Assembly (NCBI GenBank): GCA_017414145.1
Contig: JAFPQL010000054.1
Coordinates: 1-6,238 of the forward strand
From: Oscillospiraceae bacterium
GTDB taxonomy: Bacteria; Bacillota_A; Clostridia; Oscillospirales; Ruminococcaceae
DNA length: 6,238 bases
Reading direction: 5' to 3'
Shown here: positions 1 through 4,986 of the stretch, piece after piece
Layout: each line of letters opens with the position of its first letter
Numbering within the stretch: position 1 is the first letter of the stretch
The notes under the pieces: model-generated
Databases searched by the model: none
What the model was told of the DNA's origin: nothing
The model's input: the letters and a program-made list of their open reading frames with translations, nothing else
Translations under genes and position numbers: made by a program

Positions 1-1
1 G

Positions 2-607
2 GACGGGCTGTATCATCAGAAATATGACTACCCGCCGGAGATGATGCTCAGCCATTCGTTTTTCATGCGGCATACGGAGGAGTTTTACCGGTTCTACCGC
101 GACAAGATGCTGTTTCTGGACGCCGAGCCGAATGCCGCGCACAGAAAGCTCGCGCAGTGGGAGCAGGAGGGGCGGCTGAACGCGGTCATCACACAGAACA
201 TCGACGGGCTGCATCAGAAGGCCGGCAGCCGGAAGGTGCTGGAGCTGCACGGCAGCGTCCTGCGCAACACCTGCATGGACTGCGGCAAAGCATATCCGGT
301 CACCGCGATCACGGAGTCTGAGGGGCTGCCGCGCTGTCCGCAATGCGGCGGGCTCATCAAGCCCGATGTCGTACTGTATGAGGAATCGCTGGACAGTGCC
401 GTGCTTGAGGAGGCCGTGCGCTGCATCCGCGAGGCCGATGTCATGATCATCGGCGGCACCTCGCTGGCGGTCTATCCCGCCGCGGGACTGGTGCATGCTT
501 TCCGCGGCAGTACGCTGGTGCTGATTAACCGCGATGTGACGCCGCTGGATGCGCGTGCGGACATTGTCGTCCACGCGAACATCGGCGAGGTCTTTTCCGC
601 GCTGTGA
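2..607 (+). CDS. Sir2-family NAD-dependent protein deacylase, 5'-truncated by window edge
   Basis: Sirtuin-type deacylase, which removes acyl groups from lysines while consuming NAD and releasing nicotinamide and O-acyl-ADP-ribose; it should act in the cytoplasm. The reading frame is open from base 2, so the ATG at 41 is internal: the residues before it (GLYHQKYDYPPE) match the family's conserved stretch just after the missing NAD-binding GAGxS and GIPDFR motifs. Visible motifs are TQNIDGLH (191-214, NAD/acyl pocket), the catalytic His of LELHGS (His codon 248-250), a four-cysteine zinc site CxxC (codons 272 and 281) with CPQC (335 and 344), and near the end GGTSLAVYPAAG, INRD and the terminal region expected of a full C-terminus. 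About 201 codons are present; bacterial members are usually about 240, so roughly 40 N-terminal residues lie outside. Family assignment is firm; whether it is a deacetylase or prefers other acyl groups cannot be told here. No convincing terminator follows it. Confidence 0.95.
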   Translation, partial: DGLYHQKYDYPPEMMLSHSFFMRHTEEFYRFYRDKMLFLDAEPNAAHRKLAQWEQEGRLNAVITQNIDGLHQKAGSRKVLELHGSVLRNTCMDCGKAYPVTAITESEGLPRCPQCGGLIKPDVVLYEESLDSAVLEEAVRCIREADVMIIGGTSLAVYPAAGLVHAFRGSTLVLINRDVTPLDARADIVVHANIGEVFSAL

Positions 608-643
608 AGCGGGCTTCTTTTGTGAGGATTCATCATAAAAAGT

Positions 644-660
644 TGCAATCGCTTATTGCA
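644..660. promoter_or_regulatory. Candidate operator: inverted repeat TGCAAT-N5-ATTGCA on the lyase promoter
   Basis: A perfect 6-base inverted repeat, TGCAAT (644-649) and ATTGCA (655-660), separated by CGCTT, covers most of the -35 box of the promoter ahead of the lyase gene. It lies upstream of the expected transcription start, so it would act as DNA and not as an RNA hairpin. Its 17-base span and central CG resemble LacI-family or CcpA-like operators, but it does not match the CcpA consensus well (the half-site ends differ). A repressor bound here would block RNA polymerase. The regulator is unknown and none is encoded in the window. Confidence 0.4.
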
Positions 661-683
661 TTTTTCCGGAAAGTAGGTATAAT
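656..683 (+). promoter_or_regulatory. Sigma-A promoter of the rhamnogalacturonan lyase gene
   Basis: The -35 box is TTGCAT (656-661), the spacer 16 bases, and the -10 box a perfect TATAAT (678-683). The start of transcription is expected near 690, giving an untranslated leader of about 75 bases. The leader can form a small GAATGG/CCATTC hairpin (692-711). The region upstream of the -35 is A/T-rich, which may add UP-element activity. Confidence 0.75.
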
Positions 684-750
684 AGAATTCAGAATGGGGA
701 AAATGCCATTCCTGCACATCCGGGAGACCGGCAGCCGTGCAGCAAACAAA

Positions 751-757
751 GAGGGGG
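751..757 (+). promoter_or_regulatory. Ribosome binding site that fixes the lyase start at 764
   Basis: GAGGGGG lies six bases before the ATG at 764, which is ideal spacing. An in-frame GTG at 737 would give nine extra residues (MQQTKRGNT) ahead of the signal peptide, but it would place this Shine-Dalgarno inside the coding region and has no good one of its own. The ATG is therefore chosen. Confidence 0.8.
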
Positions 758-763
758 AATACC

Positions 764-3412
764 ATGAGAAAATCGGGAAAACGGATTGCCGCGGCGGCTG
801 CGGCAGTGACGCTCTGCTGTACGACGGGTGCGTATCCGTCCGCGGCGGCGCGTGCGGCTTACGGCGCCGGCGGAAACGGCAAGGCGATTATGGAGTATCT
901 GGACCGGGGCATTTACGCGGTCAGATCCGGCAGCGGAATGTTCGTGAGCTGGCGCTTCAACGCCGATGACGCGGACGACGCCGAGTTTCAGCTTTACCGC
1001 GACGACCAGCTTATCTATACGAGCAAGGCGGGCGACCCGACCTGCTATCAGGACGCGGGGGGCAGCGCATCGTCGCGCTATCGTGTGGATACCGTCTCCG
1101 GCGGCAGTGTGATCTCGTCCGAGGGATGCCGGTTTACATCCGGCACGAATTACTTTGACATTCCGCTCGATGTTCCCGCAGGCGGCATCATCAACGGCGA
1201 GGCTTATTCCTATTCGCCGAATGACTGCTGTGTCGGTGATGCGGACGGCGACGGACAGTATGAGATCTTCGTCAAGTGGGATCCGTCCAATTCCAAGGAC
1301 AATTCGCAGGTGACCGACCGCAATAAGGGCATACAGGGCGTCACGGCCAATGTCCTGATCGACTGCTATACGCTGACGGGCAAAAAGCTCTGGCGCATTG
1401 ATCTTGGAAGAAACATCCGTGCCGGTCAGCATTACACGCAGATGGCGGTCGCGGATTTTGACTGCGACGGCAGGGCGGAATTTGTCACCAAGACCTGTGA
1501 CGGCACCGTGGACGGCGTCGGCAATGTCATCGGCAACAGCAGCGCAAATTATGTCGATGATGCGGGTACTGTGCTGAAGGGGCCGGAATACATGACGCTC
1601 TTTGACGGTCTGACGGGTGCGGCGCTCGATACGATCGAATTTCCGGTGCTCCGCGGTGACGCGACGAGCAATACGGCAAAGAGCACATGGGGCGACAATT
1701 ACGGCAACCGCTGCGAACGCTACAACTGCGCGATTGCGTATCTGGACGGCGTACATCCGTCCCTGATCTACGGCAGAGGCTACTACACCAGACTGACGCT
1801 CTCCGCGGTGGATGTCCGCGATAAGAAGCTGGCCAGGCGCTGGGTGTTTGACACGGGATTCAATTCAAACAACCCCGCATACGGCTGCGGCAATCACAAT
1901 GTGATGGTCGCGGACTTTGATAACGACGGCAGGCAGGAGGTCTGCATGGGCGCCTGCTGCATCGACGATGACGGCAGTCTGCTCTGGTCCACGAAACAGG
2001 GACACGGCGACGCCATGCACATCGGTGACCTTGACCCCCAGCACGAGGGGCTGGAGGTGTTCCTCTGCCATGAGGGCGGAAACTACGGCATCTCTCTGGT
2101 GGACGGCAGAAACGGCCAGCTTCTCTGGCACTATGACGGCGACAAGGATACCGGACGCTGCTGCGCTGCAAACTGTATTCCCGGAAACGGCGGCGCGGAG
2201 TTCTGGGGCTCCAGACCGGCCGGCGCAGTGTATGATGCGAAGGGCAAGCAGATCGGAAACCGGCAGCCCGCGACGAATTTCGTGATGTACTGGGACGGCG
2301 ATCTGGAACAGGAGCTGCTGAATGACATTGCGATCAGCAAGATGACCGCGCCGAATCAGTTTGCGGACATCTTCAAGGCAACGGGTTGTGCATCCAACAA
2401 CGGCACGAAAGCGGTTCCCTGCCTGACTGCCGACATCTTCGGCGACTGGCGCGAGGAGCTTGTACTCAGAACCGCGGACAACGCCCGCCTGCGCATTTTC
2501 TGTACGGCGGACAAGACCGATTACCGCCTGACGACACTCATGCACGATATGCAGTACCGGATGCAGGTCGGCTGCGAGCAGTCCTCTTACAATCAGCCGC
2601 CGCATCCGAGCTTCTGGCTCGGCACGGGCGACCCGCTGCCTGCCCGCCCGGACATCAGGCTGAACAACACCCCGCCGGAGCCTGTCAGCGGCCGGTACAT
2701 CAAGGATCTCAAGGTCACGGACTATGCAAATCTCGCAGGCTGGGGGATTGCGGAGGAGCTCAGAACCGGTACGGCCGTGTTCGGCGACCGCGACTACTCT
2801 TATGTGACGGTTCCCGGCGAGCTGAACGGTGCAGAATATCTGCGGACTGCGTGCAGCTCCAAGAACACGGACGCCGATCTGGCGGAGTTCAAGGCAGGAG
2901 CGGATCTTATGGTCTATGTGCTGGCGGATACCCGTCTTGAAGCGAACGGCCTGCCTGCATGGCTGTCCGGCTGGACGCGCACCGATCTGACTGCTGAAAC
3001 CGACAACGGTGTGACCTTCCGCGCCTACCGCAAACAGTTTGCGGCAGGGGAGACCGTACAGCTCGGCACAAACGGCATGAGCGGCAATGTGGTCAATTAT
3101 ACCGCGGCGGTGCTGCCCGCTCCCGCCGAAACGACGACCACCACAACGGAAACCACGACGACGACGGAGACAACGGCCGACGAAACCACGGCAAGCGCGG
3201 CGGAGCGGCTGATGCCCGGCGATGTCGATGTCAACGGCAGGGTACAGATTGCGGATGCGGTGCTGCTGGCACGGTATCTGGCGGAGGATTCGGTGACCGT
3301 GACGGTGACCGGTCTGCTGAATGCGGAGCTGGACGGCGATCCGTCCGGACTGACTTCCGCCGATCTCAGCGTCCTGCTGCAATATCTTGCGGGGAACGCG
3401 CCCCTGAACTGA
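764..3412 (+). CDS. Secreted rhamnogalacturonan lyase (PL11 family) with C-terminal dockerin
   Basis: Cuts the rhamnosyl-galacturonic acid bonds of the rhamnogalacturonan I backbone of pectin by beta-elimination, outside the cell. The 882 residues divide as follows. Residues 1-31 are a signal peptide (KSGKR, then an Ala-rich core, likely cut after ARA). Residues 41-128 form the family's N-terminal beta domain (MEYLDRG...VSWRF...LYRD). Residues 130-622 form the PL11 beta-propeller, with repeated acidic, probably calcium-binding loops: DADGDGQYE (159), DFDCDGRAEF (231), DFDNDGRQEV (384), GHGDAMHIGDLDP (413), DIFGDWREEL (557). Residues 641-784 are an unassigned beta-rich module. A Thr/Glu linker (785-815) and a dockerin (817-882) follow, implying attachment to a cellulosomal scaffoldin. 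The N-terminus and propeller resemble Bacillus YesW/YesX; whether it is endo- or exo-acting cannot be read from the sequence. The mature part holds 22 cysteines, including several CC pairs, which is odd for an exported protein. It has its own promoter and possible operator. Confidence 0.93.
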   Translation: MRKSGKRIAAAAAAVTLCCTTGAYPSAAARAAYGAGGNGKAIMEYLDRGIYAVRSGSGMFVSWRFNADDADDAEFQLYRDDQLIYTSKAGDPTCYQDAGGSASSRYRVDTVSGGSVISSEGCRFTSGTNYFDIPLDVPAGGIINGEAYSYSPNDCCVGDADGDGQYEIFVKWDPSNSKDNSQVTDRNKGIQGVTANVLIDCYTLTGKKLWRIDLGRNIRAGQHYTQMAVADFDCDGRAEFVTKTCDGTVDGVGNVIGNSSANYVDDAGTVLKGPEYMTLFDGLTGAALDTIEFPVLRGDATSNTAKSTWGDNYGNRCERYNCAIAYLDGVHPSLIYGRGYYTRLTLSAVDVRDKKLARRWVFDTGFNSNNPAYGCGNHNVMVADFDNDGRQEVCMGACCIDDDGSLLWSTKQGHGDAMHIGDLDPQHEGLEVFLCHEGGNYGISLVDGRNGQLLWHYDGDKDTGRCCAANCIPGNGGAEFWGSRPAGAVYDAKGKQIGNRQPATNFVMYWDGDLEQELLNDIAISKMTAPNQFADIFKATGCASNNGTKAVPCLTADIFGDWREELVLRTADNARLRIFCTADKTDYRLTTLMHDMQYRMQVGCEQSSYNQPPHPSFWLGTGDPLPARPDIRLNNTPPEPVSGRYIKDLKVTDYANLAGWGIAEELRTGTAVFGDRDYSYVTVPGELNGAEYLRTACSSKNTDADLAEFKAGADLMVYVLADTRLEANGLPAWLSGWTRTDLTAETDNGVTFRAYRKQFAAGETVQLGTNGMSGNVVNYTAAVLPAPAETTTTTTETTTTTETTADETTASAAERLMPGDVDVNGRVQIADAVLLARYLAEDSVTVTVTGLLNAELDGDPSGLTSADLSVLLQYLAGNAPLN
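2684..3115 (+). other. Unassigned beta-rich module of the lyase (residues 641-784)
   Basis: About 144 residues between the PL11 propeller and the Thr linker. Recognisable segments are YIKDLKVTDYANLAGW, FGDRDYSYVTVP, EYLRTACSSKN, a core strand with LMVYVLADTR, LPAWLSGWTRT, and a closing LGTNGMSGNVVNYT. From memory, the pattern of GDR...VP...YIRTA.DSK...VYVA.D.R...P.WL..W resembles a module attached to other secreted pectate and rhamnogalacturonan lyases of Gram-positive bacteria, which suggests an ancillary or carbohydrate-binding role. I cannot assign it to a numbered CBM family. Confidence 0.6.
3116..3208 (+). repeat. Thr/Glu-rich low-complexity linker (residues 785-815)
   Basis: Runs of ACG, ACC and ACA threonine codons broken by GAA/GAG (core 3130-3189) encode a flexible linker, preceded by PAPAE and followed by SAAER. 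Such TTTTE linkers are typical of secreted Ruminococcus glycan-degrading enzymes and may be O-glycosylated. Synonymous codons are mixed, so it is a protein-level and not an exact DNA repeat, but it could still be a slippage-prone, length-variable site. Confidence 0.85.
3209..3409 (+). other. Type I dockerin domain of the lyase (residues 816-882)
   Basis: Two EF-hand-like segments. The first, GDVDVNGRVQIADAVLLARYLAE, has the dockerin calcium ligands D820, D822, N824 and D831 followed by a helix. The second, AELDGDPSGLTSADLSVLLQYLAG, has E855, D857, D859 and D867, but its loop is one residue longer than the 12-residue consensus. The module would bind a scaffoldin cohesin with calcium. Residues at the usual cohesin-recognition positions differ between repeats (I829/A830 versus S865/A866), which argues against the symmetrical dual binding mode of clostridial dockerins; this last point is inference. 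Confidence 0.85.
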
Positions 3413-3445
3413 GGTTCGGAGCGGCGCGGAACCCGTCCGGACAAA

Positions 3446-3452
3446 AAGGAGG
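3446..3452 (+). promoter_or_regulatory. Strong ribosome binding site of the glycine-zipper gene
   Basis: AAGGAGG sits eight bases before the ATG at 3461. This near-perfect Shine-Dalgarno is the main evidence that the short downstream reading frame is a real, well-translated gene. No promoter is visible in the 48-base gap after the lyase stop, so co-transcription with the lyase is likely. Confidence 0.8.
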
Positions 3453-3460
3453 AATTCACC

Positions 3461-3775
3461 ATGGTAACAGTCAGATCTTACAGCGAGCTTGCAGCGGCAG
3501 TGCGCCGCGATGAAGTGATGCTGCATCTGGAGGGCGAGGCAAAATACTTCTATGAGAAGTATGTCGGAGACACCCTCGGCGGCGGACTGGTCGGTGCCGT
3601 GCCGGGGCTGCTGCTCGGCGGGCCGGTCGGCGCCGTGCTGGGCGGTGTGCTCGGCGCAGCGGTCAGCGGAAATGTCAACACGGACTATTCCGAGCGGGAG
3701 ATCGCACGGTTTCTGCTCCGGTATTACCGCAAGACCAGCACCGGCATCACCTTTGTGGAGCTGACGCACCGCTGA
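3461..3775 (+). CDS. Small glycine-zipper protein of unknown function
   Basis: A 104-residue protein that I do not recognise as a named family. It has three parts. Residues 1-34 are polar and probably alpha/beta (SYSELAAAVRRDE followed by HLEGEAKYFYEKY). Residues 35-71 are a hydrophobic Gly/Ala-rich stretch with overlapping GxxxG spacing (GGGLVGAVPGLLLGGPVGAVLGG), long enough for one membrane span or a tight helical hairpin. Residues 72-104 are charged (YSEREIARFLLRYYRK) and end in a short strand. There is no signal peptide. The N-terminal pattern 'SYxEL..AV...E...LEGEA' is reminiscent of small clostridial proteins that join a short basic domain to a glycine zipper, but this is recollection only. 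It starts 48 bases after the lyase stop with a strong ribosome binding site and is probably co-transcribed. A membrane or oligomeric role is plausible; function is unknown. Confidence 0.8.
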   Translation: MVTVRSYSELAAAVRRDEVMLHLEGEAKYFYEKYVGDTLGGGLVGAVPGLLLGGPVGAVLGGVLGAAVSGNVNTDYSEREIARFLLRYYRKTSTGITFVELTHR

Positions 3776-3846
3776 ATCTGTGCAGCCGGTTCCGAAAGGG
3801 GAATCCGGACAACACCGACCCTTATCACGATAGAACTGTGAACAAC

Positions 3847-3879
3847 ACGGCGCCGCCGGATCATTTCCGGCGGCGCCGT
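3847..3879. terminator. Probable bidirectional terminator between convergent genes
   Basis: A perfect 14-base-pair stem, ACGGCGCCGCCGGA (3847-3860) with its complement (3866-3879), closes a five-base TCATT loop. It sits in the 154-base gap between the convergent glycine-zipper gene and the transporter gene, where a terminator is expected for both strands. The following T-tracts are weak (TTGCTTGCT on plus, GTTGTTC on minus), so termination may be less than complete. Confidence 0.75.
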
Positions 3880-3929
3880 TGCTTGCTGAAAATAGTTTTC
3901 GATCATCTGTCAAAAGCAGAGCCCCCGTG

Positions 3930-4820
3930 TTATGAATCCTTCGGAGACGCTTCTTCTGCCGGCTGTCGCTGCCGCCATTTCAGGACAGCCGTCCCGATGA
4001 TGATGACATATCCGGCGATGCTGAGCCAGTCGGGTCGCTGATGCAGGAACAGGAACCCGAAGATTGCCGCAAAAATCACAATCGAAAAATCGTAGACCGA
4101 AATCTCCTTTGCGGGCGCGCAGGCATAGGCGCGTGTGATGAAAATCTGTCCGCCTGCGGCAGCGATGCCGGTCAGGACGAGAAACAGCCATTGCCGCGGC
4201 GTCATCGGCACATAGCGGAGCAGGAGATTCGGCAGCAGCATCAGTGTCGTAAATCCGGAGAAAAACGCAACAATGATCATGCTGTTCTCGCCGCGCATTC
4301 CGAGCTTCCGGACATTGGCATAGGCGAGGCCTGCCCCGAAGCCGCCCGCAATGCCGGCGAGCGCCGGCAGAAACACCATGCCGAAGGACGGCTTTGCGAC
4401 GAGCATTGCGCCGCCGAATGCGATGATGACCGCGAGCCATTCCTTCACAGAGGCTTTTTCATGCAGCAGGAAGTAGGAGAAGATGATCGCAAAAAACGGA
4501 GACAGCTTGTTGAGCATCGACGCGTCCGAAATGGCCATATGATCGACCGCATAGAAGTTGCAGACCATGCCGAGCCCGCCGGCGACGGACCGCAGAAGCA
4601 GGTATTTCAGATTGCCCTTCCCGATTCTGAGGGGCGTTTTTGTCCGGATGAGTGAGGAACCGGCAATCAGCAGCGCAAAGAAATTGCGGAAGAAGCATTT
4701 TTGCAGGGTCGGGACATCGCCCGTCAGCCGGATAAAGAGATTCATCAGCGCAAAGCAGAACGCTGAACAGAGAATGAACAGAATGCCGCGCCGTTTGGCT
4801 GATGCGGAGATCTGCTGCAA
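3930..4820 (-). CDS. EamA-family (drug/metabolite transporter superfamily) membrane permease
   Basis: A 296-residue inner-membrane protein of the DMT superfamily, the group that contains small-metabolite exporters and permeases; the substrate cannot be inferred. About ten hydrophobic helices are seen, near residues 12-30, 43-58, 71-91, 97-118, 127-142, 146-168, 180-201, 210-224, 237-259 and 265-282. They form two five-helix EamA repeats with family-typical segments: FRNFFAL in helix 2, RSVAGGLGMVCNFYA in helix 3, ISDASMLNKLSPFFAIIFSYFLLHEK in helix 4 to its end, and FLFLHQRPDWLSIAGYVIIIGTAVL at the C-terminus. The tail is charged (KWRQRQ...). The start is taken as TTG at 4820, six bases after GGGAGGG; the upstream in-frame TTG at 4841 would lie about five bases from the expected transcript end and has no ribosome binding site. 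It appears monocistronic, facing prfC. Confidence 0.92.
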   Translation of the reverse strand: MQQISASAKRRGILFILCSAFCFALMNLFIRLTGDVPTLQKCFFRNFFALLIAGSSLIRTKTPLRIGKGNLKYLLLRSVAGGLGMVCNFYAVDHMAISDASMLNKLSPFFAIIFSYFLLHEKASVKEWLAVIIAFGGAMLVAKPSFGMVFLPALAGIAGGFGAGLAYANVRKLGMRGENSMIIVAFFSGFTTLMLLPNLLLRYVPMTPRQWLFLVLTGIAAAGGQIFITRAYACAPAKEISVYDFSIVIFAAIFGFLFLHQRPDWLSIAGYVIIIGTAVLKWRQRQPAEEASPKDS

Positions 4821-4826
4821 GGAAAT

Positions 4827-4833
4827 CCCTCCC
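4827..4833 (-). promoter_or_regulatory. Ribosome binding site that fixes the TTG start of the transporter
   Basis: On the minus strand GGGAGGG is followed by six bases (ATTTCC) and then TTG at 4820. No ATG occurs in frame near here until well inside the first membrane helix, so TTG initiation is the best reading. Confidence 0.8.
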
Positions 4834-4852
4834 GATGACAAAGTTCAGGTCT

Positions 4853-4881
4853 ATTATACCGCATTTTGCGCGGATTTGCAA
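4853..4881 (-). promoter_or_regulatory. Sigma-A promoter of the transporter gene
   Basis: Read on the minus strand, the -35 box is TTGCAA (4881-4876), the spacer exactly 17 bases, and the -10 box a perfect TATAAT (4858-4853). Transcription should start near 4846, leaving a leader of about 26 bases before the TTG at 4820. Confidence 0.8.
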
Positions 4882-4919
4882 GCGGCGGGCGGACGCTTTG
4901 CAAAAAACAGGAAAATCAC

Positions 4920-4948
4920 TTGCATTGCAGCGGAAAATATGGTATAAT
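4920..4948 (+). promoter_or_regulatory. Sigma-A promoter of prfC
   Basis: The -35 box is TTGCAT (4920-4925), the spacer 17 bases, and the -10 box a perfect TATAAT (4943-4948). Transcription should start near 4955, about 32 bases before the TTG start. It stands back to back with the transporter promoter, the two -35 boxes being 38 bases apart, close enough for one bound protein to affect both. Confidence 0.8.
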
Positions 4949-4973
4949 AATATGGTTATGGAAACTGAACAAC

Positions 4974-4979
4974 GGAGGG
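4974..4979 (+). promoter_or_regulatory. Ribosome binding site that fixes the TTG start of prfC
   Basis: GGAGGG lies seven bases before TTG at 4987. The resulting N-terminus, MTTREEISRRRTFAIISHPD, begins at the usual distance from the P-loop of release factor 3, so no longer or shorter start is needed. Confidence 0.85.
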
Positions 4980-4986
4980 ATACCTT

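Noticed and set aside
606..621. GAAG-CGGG-CTTC plus TTTT after the Sir2 gene as an intrinsic terminator
   Set aside because: The stem is only four base pairs and the T-run is short; too weak to call.
737..763. GTG at 737 as the start of the lyase
   Set aside because: It would put the strong GAGGGGG site inside the coding region and add a polar extension before the signal peptide; ATG at 764 fits much better.
806..823. Lipobox in the lyase signal peptide (two adjacent cysteines after VTL)
   Set aside because: The residue before the cysteine is Leu, not Gly/Ala/Ser, and an ordinary signal peptidase site (ARA then A) follows; the dockerin already explains surface attachment.
689..1756. A 355-codon minus-strand frame opposite the 5' part of the lyase gene
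   Set aside because: Same cause: antisense shadow of a GC-biased gene. It also reads through the lyase leader and has no ribosome binding site that I could identify.
3130..3189. ACG/ACC-rich tract as a microsatellite or CRISPR-like repeat
   Set aside because: It is the in-frame coding region for the Thr/Glu linker, with mixed synonymous codons and no spacer structure.
1865..3913. A 682-codon open frame on the minus strand opposite the lyase and the small gene
   Set aside because: It is exactly antisense to clear coding sequence, crosses two genes and the terminator, has low-complexity Arg/Val/His-rich translation with no recognisable domain, and is explained by strong third-position GC bias.
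4821..4841. TTG at 4841 as the start of the transporter
   Set aside because: It lies about five bases from the predicted transcript end and upstream of the only ribosome binding site, which is ideally placed for TTG at 4820.
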